A stretch of DNA of 64,000 nucleotides, taken from positions 248,001 through 312,000 of the forward strand of contig NZ_JALGQE010000005.1 of assembly GCF_022810405.1 (NCBI RefSeq), in the 5' to 3' direction. Made by a program: the position numbers and the translations under genes. The notes under the pieces are model-generated. The model saw only the letters and a program-made list of their open reading frames with translations, searched no databases and was not told the origin of the DNA. The stretch is from Rhodococcus sp. ARC_M5 (lineage in GTDB: Bacteria; Actinomycetota; Actinomycetes; Mycobacteriales; Mycobacteriaceae). Positions 49,659-60,600 of the stretch are shown here, piece by piece (the stretch's first letter is position 1; the number at the start of each line of letters is the position of its first letter).

Positions 49659-51467
49659 ATGCTTGCCGTACGCGCCTCACGCGCGCTCGTGGTTCTCGTT
49701 CTCGGACTGTTGATGGCCCTCACGCTCGCCGCGTGTGGAACGTCCTCCTCCGATGATCAGGCGGCCGCAGGTCCCACCGACCTGTGCGCCCCTCCCGGAG
49801 TCGACAGTGCGTCGTCCACCCCGACGAACTTCGACGCCGCGGCAGCCGCCGCGACGGAGGACAGATACACGACGGCGAGCGTCACTCCGCTCGACCGAGT
49901 GGACACCGACGCACTGGGATTGGCGACGCCGGGAGTGCTGACCGTCGGCACCCTGTCCGACGCCCCGCCGAGCATCTGCCTCGACTCGTCGGGCCAGTAC
50001 ACCGGCTACGACAACGAGCTGCTGAGGGCCGTCGCCGAGAAGCTCGGCCTGGAGATCAACTTCTCGGGCACCGAGTTCTCCGGTCTGCTCGCGCAGGTTG
50101 CGGGTCGCCGCTTCGACGTCGGGTCGTCCTCCATCACGACGACGGACGAGCGACGCAACACCGTCGGGTTCACCAACGGCTACGACTTCGGCTACTTCTC
50201 CCTCGTTGCTCAGACCGGCGGCCCCATCAGCAGGTTCGAGGACCTGAACGCGGGCAGCAGGATCGGCGTGGTGCAGGGCACCGTGCAGGACGACTACGTG
50301 GTGAACACGCTCGGCCTGGATCCGGTGAAGTTTCCCGATTACAACACCGCGTACGCGAACCTGCGGACCGGTCAGATCGACGCCTGGGTGGCCCCGTCCC
50401 AGCAGGCGGAGGGCTTGGTCAAGCCGGAAGACGGCACCGCGATCACGCAGAACACGTTCTCGCTGAACAACTTCGTCGGCTGGGCCGTCGCTCGCGACAA
50501 TCAACCACTGATCGACGCGTTGAACTCGGGGCTCGACGCGGTGATCGCCGACGGCACCTGGGCCACCCTGTACTCCGATTGGGTTCCGCGCGAATTGCCC
50601 GACGGGTTCAAGCCGGGCAGCAAGGCGGCCCCCGAGCCGGAGCTACCCGACTTCGCCGCCATTGCAGCACAGAACGACGCGGATGCTCCCGAAGCCGTTG
50701 CCGTTCAACCCAAATCCACGCTGGCGCAGCTGGGGGACACGTTCTTCGACTGGTCGCTGTACAAGTCCGCCATCCCCGACCTGTTCAAGGTGGGCCTGCC
50801 GAACACGCTGATTCTGGCGTTGGCGTCGGGCATCATCGGCACGGTCCTGGGCATGCTGCTGGCGTTGGCGGGCCTGTCTCGCACCCGTTGGCTGCGCTGG
50901 CCCGCTCGCGTCTACACCGACATCTTCCGCGGGCTGCCCGCCGTGGTCATCATTCTGATCATCGGACTCGGTATCGGCCCGGTGGTGCAAGGGGTGACCG
51001 GCGGCAATCCGTACTGGCTGGGCGCGGCGGCACTCTCGCTGCTCGCCGCGGCGTACATCGGTGAGATCTTCCGATCCGGCATCCAGAGCGTCGAGGCCGG
51101 ACAGATGGAAGCCGCACGGGCACTGGGCTTCAGCCATCGTCGATCGATGAACCTGGTGGTCGTTCCGCAAGGTATCCGACGCGTCCTGCCGGCGCTGATG
51201 AACCAGTTCATCTCACTGATCAAGGACTCGTCGCTGATCTACTTCCTCGGACTGCTCGCCACCCAACGCGAGCTGTTCGCCGTCGGCCGAGATCTCAACG
51301 CACAGACCGGAAACCTGTCCCCGCTCGTCGCGGCCGGATTGTTCTACCTGGTGCTGACCGTGCCACTCACTCATCTCGTGAACTACATCGACAAGCGACT
51401 GCGGACCGGCAAGGCCGAGCAGACGCTGGACCCGGTCGAGCAGGCCGTCGTCGTGGAAAGAGGCTGA
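49659..51467 (+). CDS. Amino-acid ABC binding protein-permease fusion
   Basis: A 602-residue fusion. An N-terminal signal peptide with lipobox LAAC (C26) is followed by a family 3 binding domain (about residues 85-310: [44 protein letters not shown]). A linker and a HisM/GlnP-type permease (about 370-585) follow, with the EAA loop [41 protein letters not shown]. The lipid anchor and first permease helix place the binding domain outside the membrane. The ATPase gene follows 1 nt after the stop. The ligand is probably a polar amino acid. Confidence 0.9.
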   Translation: MLAVRASRALVVLVLGLLMALTLAACGTSSSDDQAAAGPTDLCAPPGVDSASSTPTNFDAAAAAATEDRYTTASVTPLDRVDTDALGLATPGVLTVGTLSDAPPSICLDSSGQYTGYDNELLRAVAEKLGLEINFSGTEFSGLLAQVAGRRFDVGSSSITTTDERRNTVGFTNGYDFGYFSLVAQTGGPISRFEDLNAGSRIGVVQGTVQDDYVVNTLGLDPVKFPDYNTAYANLRTGQIDAWVAPSQQAEGLVKPEDGTAITQNTFSLNNFVGWAVARDNQPLIDALNSGLDAVIADGTWATLYSDWVPRELPDGFKPGSKAAPEPELPDFAAIAAQNDADAPEAVAVQPKSTLAQLGDTFFDWSLYKSAIPDLFKVGLPNTLILALASGIIGTVLGMLLALAGLSRTRWLRWPARVYTDIFRGLPAVVIILIIGLGIGPVVQGVTGGNPYWLGAAALSLLAAAYIGEIFRSGIQSVEAGQMEAARALGFSHRRSMNLVVVPQGIRRVLPALMNQFISLIKDSSLIYFLGLLATQRELFAVGRDLNAQTGNLSPLVAAGLFYLVLTVPLTHLVNYIDKRLRTGKAEQTLDPVEQAVVVERG

Positions 51468-51468
51468 C

Positions 51469-52197
51469 ATGACTTCTGTTTCGCTCCAAGGTAAGGACAT
51501 TCACCTGTCCTTCGGTACCAACAAGGTGCTGCGCGGGGTGAGCATCGACGTCCCGGCAGGCACGACCACCACGGTCATCGGGCCGTCGGGCTCGGGCAAG
51601 TCGACGCTGCTGCGCGCCCTCAATCGGCTGCACGAGCCGGAGCAGGGCGACATTCTGCTCGACGGCACGTCGGTCCTGAAGGACAACCCCGACGAGTTGC
51701 GTCAACGCATCGGCATGGTGTTCCAGCAGTTCAACCTGTTCCCGCACAAGAGCGTCGCGGACAACATCGCGCTCGGCCCGCACAAGCTGCTCGGCCTGTC
51801 CAAGGAAGCGGCGCGCGCCGCCGCGATGGAGCAACTCGAGTTGGTGGGCTTGGCCAACAAGGCGGATTCGCGTCCGGGCAATCTCTCGGGTGGTCAACAG
51901 CAGCGCGTCGCCATCGCGCGAGCACTGGCCATGAAGCCCGAGGTGATGTTCTTCGACGAGGCCACCTCTGCACTCGACCCCGAGTTGGTCAAGGGCGTGC
52001 TGGCGCTGATGGCCGACCTCGCGAAGGGCGGAATGACCATGGTGGTGGTGACCCACGAAATGGGCTTTGCGCGATCGGTGTCCAACAGGGTGCTGTTCAT
52101 GGATCACGGCAGCGCCGTCGAAACCGGAACGCCGGAGCAGTTGTTCGACGATCCGCATACCGATCGACTGAAAGCGTTTCTGTCGCAGGTTCTGTAG
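51469..52197 (+). CDS. Amino-acid ABC transporter ATPase (GlnQ-type)
   Basis: A 242-residue ATPase of full family length. Walker [19 protein letters not shown]-loop [14 protein letters not shown], signature [17 protein letters not shown], Walker [16 protein letters not shown]-loop [10 protein letters not shown]. This is the polar-amino-acid uptake class. It partners the fused binding protein-permease just upstream. Confidence 0.94.
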   Translation: MTSVSLQGKDIHLSFGTNKVLRGVSIDVPAGTTTTVIGPSGSGKSTLLRALNRLHEPEQGDILLDGTSVLKDNPDELRQRIGMVFQQFNLFPHKSVADNIALGPHKLLGLSKEAARAAAMEQLELVGLANKADSRPGNLSGGQQQRVAIARALAMKPEVMFFDEATSALDPELVKGVLALMADLAKGGMTMVVVTHEMGFARSVSNRVLFMDHGSAVETGTPEQLFDDPHTDRLKAFLSQVL

Positions 52198-52277
52198 CAC
52201 GTTAGGGCAGCCTCGTTGTCCGCGACTTCACCTGAGCGTTCCTTTACTTTCGCTTTTGGGTGACAGCGTGCCCATTC

Positions 52278-54335
52278 ATGAAGCCACTACCCTTGTTCGC
52301 GGTTCACGACGGAAGCTCCAAGCGATCATCATTGACGTGCAAGTACAAGTGCGGAGATGCGTGTTTCCACGAGGTTCCCAACACGTCGAAGGGTGAGTAC
52401 TTCGGCGATATCGTCAAGACCGCGATGTCGCGGCGCGGTGTCATCAAGGGCGGTGCCATGGCGGTGCTCGCCGTGGGTGCGGGTAGCGCTCTTGCGGCGT
52501 GCTCGACCGACGAGCCGGCCACCACCGGAAGCGCAAGCTCGAGCACCTCGGGTGCCGATGCCCCGCCGGTGGAAGGCGTGGATTTTGTTGCGGTGGAACC
52601 GAACACCGAGGACGCCGTGGTGATCCCCGAGGGCCACGAGCAGGCCGTCGTCATCCGCTGGGGCGATCCGGTGGTCGACGGTGCTCCGGCATTCGACTTC
52701 GACAACCAGACCGCAGCCGCACAGGCGATGCAGTTCGGCTTCAACAACGACTTCGCCGGTCTGCTGCCGGTGGAGGGAACGCCCAACGCCTTCCTGCTGG
52801 TGGTCAATCACGAATACACCACCGAGCCGGCGATGTTCAAGGGCTACGACGAGGAGAACCCCACGCGCGAGCAGTTCGACATCGCGCTGGCCGCGCACGG
52901 TCTGACCGTGGTTCAGGTTCAGGGCGAGGGCAACTCGGGCAAGCTCACCCCCGCGATGGGTCGGTACAACCGCCGCATCACCGGCACCACGGAGTTCGTC
53001 GTCACCGGACCCGCTGCGGGCAGCGACTTTCTCAAGACCAGCGTCGATCCGACGGGTACCCGCGTGCTCGGCACGTTCAACAACTGCGCAGGCGGCCTGA
53101 CACCGTGGGGCACGGTGCTGTCCGGCGAGGAGAACTTCAACCAGTACTTCGGCAACGCCGAGTCGGTCACCGAGACCGTCGCCGCAGAGCGACTCGCCCG
53201 CTACGGCATCGAGGGTGCCGCCAGTGATCGCAAGTGGGAGACCTTCGACAAGCGCTTCGATCTCGCGCAGGAGCCCAACGAGCCCAACCGGTTCGGATAC
53301 ATCGTCGAGGTGAACCCGTGGGATCCGCAGTCGGCTCCGATCAAGCACACCGCGCTGGGACGCTTCAAGCACGAAGCCGCCACCATCTACGTCACCGACG
53401 ACGGCACCGTCGTCGCCTACAGCGGTGACGACGAGCGCTTCGACTACATGTACAAGTTCGTCTCCAGCCGAAAGATGATGCCCGGCACCGGTGCTGCCGC
53501 GATGCGCAACAACATGACGTTGCTCGACGCGGGCACGCTGTACGTCGCCACCCTCACCGGTGACTCCCCGGACGAGATCGACGGCTCGGGCACACTACCC
53601 GCCAGCGGCGAGTTCAAGGGAACCGGAACGTGGATTCCCCTGTTGCGCACCGGCGAGGACGGACGGGGTGAGTCCCTGGTCGACGGTATGTCCGCCGAGG
53701 AGGTCGCGGTGTTCACCCGCCTGGCAGGTGACAAGGTGGGCGCAACCAAGATGGACCGTCCGGAGGACTTCGAGCCCAACCCGGTGACCGGCAAGGTCTA
53801 CGTCGCGCTGACGAACAACTCCAACCGTGGCACCGAGGGCAAGGCCGCGGCCGACGAGGCCAATCCTCGCAACACCAACAAGAACGGTCAGGTGCTCGAG
53901 CTCGACGACGACCATGCGGGCACGTCCTTCACCTGGAACCTGCTGCTGGTGTGCGGTGACCCGAACGAGGCCGACACGTACTTCGGCGGCTTCGACAAGA
54001 GTCAGGTCAGCCCCATCTCGTGCCCCGACAACCTCGCCTTCGACTCCAAGGGCAACCTGTGGGTCTCCACCGACGGAAACGCGCTCGACTCCAACGACGG
54101 TCTGTTCGCGGTGGTCCTCGACGGGCCGCGACGCGGTGAGACTCGTCAGTTCCTGACCGTTCCCGCCGGAGGTGAGACCTGCGGTCCGATCATCTCCGAC
54201 GAGCGAGTCGTGGTGTGCGTGCAGCACCCGGGCGAGGGCGACGACGCCTCTGCCGATGCACCGATCTCGCATTGGCCCGACGGCGGCGACACCCAGCCGC
54301 GGCCGTCCGTCGTGGCAGTCTGGAAGTCTGCCTGA
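52278..54335 (+). CDS. PhoX-type (DUF839) alkaline phosphatase
   Basis: A 685-residue exported protein. After a short N-terminal region with the family pattern KPLPLFAVHDGSSKRSSLTCKYKCGDACFHEVPN comes a Tat signal (SRRGVIKGGAMAVLAVGAGSALAAC) with a lipobox-like LAAC. The DUF839 beta-propeller follows: GTFNNCAGGLTPWGTVLSGEENF, DDGTVVAYSGDDERFDYMYKFVS, DRPEDFEPNPVTGKVYVALTNN, CPDNLAFDSKGNLWVSTDG. PhoX enzymes are calcium/iron phosphatases induced by phosphate limitation. ATG 52278 fits the family start; GTG 52260 is also possible. A strong terminator follows. Confidence 0.92.
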   Translation: MKPLPLFAVHDGSSKRSSLTCKYKCGDACFHEVPNTSKGEYFGDIVKTAMSRRGVIKGGAMAVLAVGAGSALAACSTDEPATTGSASSSTSGADAPPVEGVDFVAVEPNTEDAVVIPEGHEQAVVIRWGDPVVDGAPAFDFDNQTAAAQAMQFGFNNDFAGLLPVEGTPNAFLLVVNHEYTTEPAMFKGYDEENPTREQFDIALAAHGLTVVQVQGEGNSGKLTPAMGRYNRRITGTTEFVVTGPAAGSDFLKTSVDPTGTRVLGTFNNCAGGLTPWGTVLSGEENFNQYFGNAESVTETVAAERLARYGIEGAASDRKWETFDKRFDLAQEPNEPNRFGYIVEVNPWDPQSAPIKHTALGRFKHEAATIYVTDDGTVVAYSGDDERFDYMYKFVSSRKMMPGTGAAAMRNNMTLLDAGTLYVATLTGDSPDEIDGSGTLPASGEFKGTGTWIPLLRTGEDGRGESLVDGMSAEEVAVFTRLAGDKVGATKMDRPEDFEPNPVTGKVYVALTNNSNRGTEGKAAADEANPRNTNKNGQVLELDDDHAGTSFTWNLLLVCGDPNEADTYFGGFDKSQVSPISCPDNLAFDSKGNLWVSTDGNALDSNDGLFAVVLDGPRRGETRQFLTVPAGGETCGPIISDERVVVCVQHPGEGDDASADAPISHWPDGGDTQPRPSVVAVWKSA

Positions 54336-54358
54336 CAGCTACCGACCAGCAGCACGCG

Positions 54359-54400
54359 AAAGGCGTCCATAGTCGATCACAGTCGATTATGGACGCCTTT
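54359..54400 (+). terminator. Terminator after the PhoX gene
   Basis: Perfect 13-bp stem AAAGGCGTCCATA / TATGGACGCCTTT around a 16-nt loop that contains AGTCGAT-type direct repeats. It ends in TTT and lies 24 nt past the stop codon. Confidence 0.85.
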
Positions 54401-54644
54401 CGGCATTGTCAATTGTCATCGAATGGCCGAGTGGGATTCTGTGTATTCACAATGTCCCCGCCGATGCAGCGCAGGCAGTTGACCCATTTCCAATGCGTGT
54501 GCAAACCTGACTCGATAGGCCGGTGGCTGGAACTCCGTTCGGGCAATGCTCGAAATGGAGGACGTTCGGGGCAACGTCGATTTCCATTCTCAGCGTGACG
54601 ACGCGCCGGACACCGCTCCCCTACGTGCGCGAAGAGGCCAGTCT
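54401..54644. other. Leader region of the NRPS gene
   Basis: About 245 bp that must hold the NRPS promoter. TTGACC is present at 54479-54484 without a good -10 at normal spacing. I see no IdeR (iron) box. The NRPS frame is open back to ATG 54546 and ATG 54555. Confidence 0.4.
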
Positions 54645-57600
54645 GTGGAATCCGTTGATTCACTGACGATTCGGGAAGAAGAGATCGATCGTACGTCCAT
54701 CGACGACACCGAACCGTTTCCACTCACGGCCTCCCAACGCGGATTATGGTTTGCTCAACATTTGTTGAGTGCAGTACCCATCACCATTGCGAATTACCTC
54801 GATATTCGCGGTGCCGTCGATATCGATCTGATGAGATACGCCGGCAGGCGTACTGCGCGCGAATTCGGCGCAGGATCATTGCGCTTGATCGAAATCGACG
54901 GAGAACCGCACCAGTACATCGACGTCGAGCAAGGCGACGACACCGTAGTGCTCGATTTCCGTAGCGAAACGGACCCCGAGGCAGCAGCGCGGGAGTGGAT
55001 GCGTGCCTCGTACAGCACCCCCATCGATCTGACCCACGGTCGCCTCATCAAAGGCGCGATACTCCTCATCTCCAGCGACCGGGTGTTCTGGTACTCCCAC
55101 GTCCACCACATCGTGCTCGACGGATACGGTGCCGTTCAGTTCATGCGGCGCGTGGCGTCGATCTACACCGCCGTCAGCGGCGGCCGCGAGCCGGAGCACT
55201 CGACCGCAGGGTCGCTGGGAGCGGTGTATGCCGCCGAAGCGCAGTACCGGAACTCCCCACGGTTCGACAAGGATCGCCGCTACTGGCAGAGCAAGACGAC
55301 CGATCTTCCGCCGCCGACGTCCATCACGGGCGTCCTCGCACCTCCGGCGCCCCGGGCGCATCTGTGCGGCGGATATCTCCCCGAGGTCATGCAGCAGGCC
55401 CTGGATCGTGCAGCGGACCGACTCGACTCGGCCTTCGCTCCGCTCGCCATCGCCGCGGTGGCAACGTTTCTCGCGCGGATGACGGGGAGTACCGACGTGG
55501 TACTGAGCCTGCCCGTGGCCGGCCGCACCACAGCTGTGCTGCGACGTTCCGGCGGGATGGTCTCCAACGTACTGCCGATCCGGGTTCGAATCACCCCGCA
55601 GTGCACACTGGCGACGCTGGTGGCCGAGGTGCAGTTGGAACTGACCGGAGCTCTGCGACACCAGCGGTATCGTGCCGAGGACATTCGCCGCGACGCAGGC
55701 GGAGGTACCGAGACGCGCGGGTTCTTCGGCCCCGCGATCAACATCATGGCGTACGAGAGCGAGGTGCCGTTCGGACCGCTCACCGGGGAGTTCAACGTGC
55801 TCTCCACCGGACCCGTGGAAGACCTCTCGGTCAACATCTACCCGGCGACCGACGGGACGCGCTCCCGCCTCGAATTCGAGGGCAACCCCAACATCTACGG
55901 CATCGAGCAGTTCGAGACGCTGCATCGTCGGTTCCTCGCACTGTTCGAGGACTTCCTCACCGCAGACTCCCGGACACCCGTTCTGGAACTCGACGTGCTC
56001 GACGACGCCGAGAGGTCCGCGCTCGTACCACTCGCAGGCCCCGACGCCGTTGCCTGCGAACTCTTTCCGAACCTGCTCCGACGCGGCGCCGAATCCGCAC
56101 CCGAGAACACGGCCGTCGAGTTCCAGGACGAGAGACTGACGTATCGCGAGCTCGACGACCGCGCCAACGCCGTCGCGCGCGCTCTGATCGCCCGTGGAGC
56201 CGGGCCGGGCAGCGCCGTCGCCGTCGCCCTGCCGCGCGGGACGGCGTCCGTCGTCGCGATGTGGGCCGTCGCCGCGTCCGGTGCCATGTTCGTGCCGATC
56301 GATCCCGGGTACCCTTCCGAACGCATCACCCACATGCTCGTCGACTCCGGTGTGACCATCGGGATCAGCGAACAGGGGCTCTCGCAGCAACTTCCACAAC
56401 GGGTGCACTGGCTCGATCTCGACGACACGGAGTTCGGCGAGGAATGCGCGGCACGATCGAGCGCACCGATCACCGACGCCGATCGACGCGCAGCCCTCAC
56501 CGAGCACCACGCCGCGTACATGATCTACACCTCCGGCTCGACCGGCACCCCCAAGGGCGTTCTGGTCACCCATACCGGGCTGGCCACCTTCGCGGCGGAC
56601 GCCAGACCCGAACTGCGCGTGAGCACCTCGTCGCGACTGCTGCGGTTCTCGTCGTCGAGCTTCGACGCGTCGCTGTTCGAGATGATCCAGGCATTCAGCG
56701 CAGGAGCGACCATGGTGGTCGCCCCGCCCACCGTGGCCGGCGGCGCAGAGCTGACGCACCTGCTGCGCGAGCGCCGTATCACCCACATCATCTGCGCACC
56801 TGCGCTGCTCACCACGGTCGATGCGGCCGAGCTCGATCACCTCGAGACCGTCGTCGTCGGTGGCGACGTGATGCCACCCGATCTGGTGGATCGCTTCGGC
56901 GGGAAAGCGTTGCTGTTCAACAGCTACGGACCCACCGAGACCACCATCGTGGTCACGATCACGCGGCCGCAGTCCGACCCCCGTGCCATCACGATCGGGC
57001 GACCCGTTCAGGGCTCCCGCGCCGTGGTGCTGGACCGCTGGTTGCGTCCCGTGCCCCCCGGGTCGGCGGGAGAGCTCTATCTCGGCGGCCCGGGCATCGC
57101 GCGCGGCTACCAGCACCGAACCGGTCTGTCGGCCGCGCGCTTCGTCGCCGACCCGTTCGGCCTCGGACGCCGTCTCTACCGCACCGGAGACATCGTGCGG
57201 TGGACCGGTCCGCTGAACTCGGCCGAGCTCGAGTTCGTCGGCCGCAGCGACTTTCAGGTCCAGGTGCACGGGCACCGCATCGAACTCGGTGAGATCGACG
57301 CGGTCGTGTCCCAGCACGAGGGCGTCGACTTCGCGGTATCGGTCGTCCACCACCACGGCGAAGCATCCATCCTGGTCTCGTACGTCAAGCCGGCCCACTC
57401 CACTGCACTGGACCACACGGCGTTGCGTACCTTCGCCTCTCGATTCCTACCGATGCACATGCAGCCCGCGATGTTCGTCGAACTCGACGCCATCCCACTG
57501 ACCCCCACCGGCAAGGTCGACAGATCCGCACTGCCACAACCGACCTTCGAGTCCGACGCGGCCGCCTACCGCGCCCCGGTCACGCCGGTCGAGAAGACCA

Positions 57601-60600
57601 TCGCCGACGCCATGGCCGCAGTGCTGCAACGTGACTCGGTGGGCGTGGACGACTCGTTCTTCGCCCTCGGCGGCGACAGCATCGTCGCCATCCAGTTGGT
57701 CTCTCGCGCCAAGTCGCTCGGAGTGGTGTTCACCCCGCGCGACGTGTTCGAGCGTCGGACCGTCGCCGGATTGGCGGAGGTGGCGACGGACGCCGCCCAT
57801 CAGGTGACGCTCGACGAGCTTCCCGGCGGAGGGGTCGGCGCTATGCCGTTGACACCGATCATGTCTCACACCGTCCGCTCGTCGACCCGAGCCGATGCCA
57901 TGGACACGTTCCACCAGAGCATCGTGCTGACCGCACCGGTCGATCTCGACCTCGACGGGTTGCGGCGCACCGTTGCCGCGATACTGGACCATCACGACGC
58001 GTTGCGCTCGGTCCTCACCGAGGACGGTCTCACGGTGCAGCCGAAGGGCAGCATCGACCTCGATGCCGTCGTCACCCACGTGTCCACCACCACCAAGCCC
58101 GGCAGCCATGAATTCTCCTCCGTCGTAGCGGAATCCGTACGTGCGTTCGCGTCGCGGCTACGGCCGCGCGACGGCGTGATGCTGCAGGTCGTCTGGGTCG
58201 CCCCTCGGTTCGGCACTCGCGAGATCATCGACACCCACGGCGTCGGCCGGATCATCGTCATCGCGCACCACCTGGTGATCGACGGTGTCTCGTGGCGCAT
58301 CCTGATTCCGGATCTGGCCACAGCATGGCACCAGGTGCAGGCGAAGTCCGCAGTGGTCCTGCAGCCGGTGGCCACCTCCATGCGTCGCTGGGCCCACGGA
58401 CTGAGCGAGGCCGCCGAACGCGCCGAATCCGAATTGCCCGACTGGACGTCAATTCTCGACGGGCCCAACGAACCGATCGGTCGCCGTGCGCTCGATCCCG
58501 CGATCGACCTCGGTCGCACCCGCGATCGGGTGTCGGTCGAATTGAGCGCCGAGATCACCGAAGCGCTGACGGGACCGCTGACCCGCGCCTACCGCGCCAC
58601 CGTCAACGACATTCTGCTCACGGCGCTGGCCGTAGCGGTCCGAGCCGACGTATCGTCGTCGTTTCTGGTCTCGGTCGAAAGTCACGGCCGCGACGAGGAT
58701 CTCGTGCCCGGAGCCGACCTGTCCAGGACCGTCGGCTGGTTCACCTCGACGCATCCGGTTCGGCTCTCGCTCGACGGTGTCGACGCCGAGCGCATCCTGG
58801 CCGGCGACGGCTCGGTGGCCGCCGCCGTCAAGCTTGTCAAGGAACAGGTCCGCGCCATCCCGAGCCGCGGCACCGGCACAGACCAGGGCAGTGGATTCGG
58901 ACTGCTGCGATACCTGAACCCCCGTACCGCCGCACTGCTCGCCGAACACGACGCCCCGCAGATCGGCCTCAACTATCTGGGGCGGCTCACCACCGACATT
59001 CCCGACGCCCTCCGCGGGCGCGGGTGGCTCCCGGATGCGTCGGCCGACATCGACTCGAGCAGTGGCGACAACCTGCCGGTGGCAGTGGCACTCGACATCA
59101 ATGCCGTTGTCACCAACGGGCAGCTTCGGGCCACGTTCGCGTACCCCCGCGGTGCCTTCGACGGAGACGCCGTCAGCGGCTTGGCGGATCGGTGGACGAC
59201 CGCGTTGCATCGTCTCGCCGAGCACGCCGGAACCCCCGACGTCGGCGGGCTGACGCCGAGCGATGTTCCGCTGGTGACCGTCGAGCAGGATCGAATCGAT
59301 TACTGGGAGAGCACTTTCGGCGGGCTGGCCGACATCTGGCCGCTCGCCCCGCTGCAACACGGACTGATGTTCCACTCCGAACTCACGCGCGGACACGTCG
59401 ATGTCTACACCGCGCAGTTGGTGTTCGATCTCGGCGGCGACATCGACGAAGCCCGGTTGCACCGAGCCGCAAGTCGATTGCTCGCTCGCCACGACAGCCT
59501 GCGTACCGCATTCGTCAGAGACACCAGGGGAGCAGCGGTACAGCTGGTACTCGCCGACCCCGAATTGCCCTGGCGTACCGTCGATGCCGGTCGCGTCGAC
59601 GTTCCGGCCATCGCTCACGCCGAGCGCAGTGCGACATTCGACCTGGACGCGCCACCGCTGCTGCGGTTCGTACTGGTCACGACCGAGGACGGGGCGTCCC
59701 TGGTGGTGACCAACCACCACATCCTGTTCGACGGCTGGTCGATGCCGATCTTCGTCAAGGAACTGCTGGTGCTCTACGCAGCCGACGGTCCCATCCCGAT
59801 CCCGGCCAGAACGTACCGCGACTACCTGAAGTGGCTCGATGAGCGCGATCACGCAGGTGCACTGGACAAGTGGTCCCAGGCCCTGGCAGGCGTCGAGGAA
59901 CCGACGCTGCTCGCCCCCGGCCACGGCGGCGAACAGGAGCTGCCCGCCGAACTCGCCGTCGCTCTCGACGACACCTCGGTGACGGCCCTGAAGGCCACGG
60001 CGCGAGAGCTGTCGGTGACCGTGAACACCGTCGTGCAGGCGGCCTGGGCACTGGTTCTCGCCGCAGAGCTCGGTCGGGACGACGTGGTCTTCGGGGCGAC
60101 GGTCTCCGGCCGGCCGGCCGATCTGACCGGTGTGGAGGACACCGTCGGACTGTTCATCAACACCCTCCCGGTGCGGGTGCGCGTATACCGAGACGACACC
60201 GTCGCATCGCTGCTCGCCCGCCTGCAGACCCAGAGCGTGGACTTGCTGGAGAGCCACCACGTAGGTCTGCCCGAGGTTCGCGCACGGGTGGGGGTCGGGG
60301 CCGGATTCGACACGTTGACGGTGTTCGAGTCCTACCCGGTTGACCACTCCGCGCTCGATCGCGACACCGACATCGCCGGCCTGCGGGTACGCGACCTCCG
60401 CGTCACCGATGCCACCCATTACCCACTGACACTGATCACCGTCCTCGAGCCGACCGTGCGCATCACGCTGAAATACGCTGCGGCGTCCGTCCATCCAGCA
60501 CGGGCGTCGTCCATCGCCGATCGGTTCGCTCGCGCCCTCCGTGGACTCAGCGGCGACACTGGGACTCCGGTCACCCAACTCGACCTGCTCTCGGCGGACG

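Noticed and set aside
52201..52250. Possible IdeR-like (TTAGG...GCCT) or PHO-box (CTTCACC...GTTCCTT) elements before the PhoX gene
   Set aside because: Matches are partial and the spacing of the PHO-like halves is 12 rather than 11 bp; not strong enough to annotate, though phosphate control of PhoX is expected from the family.
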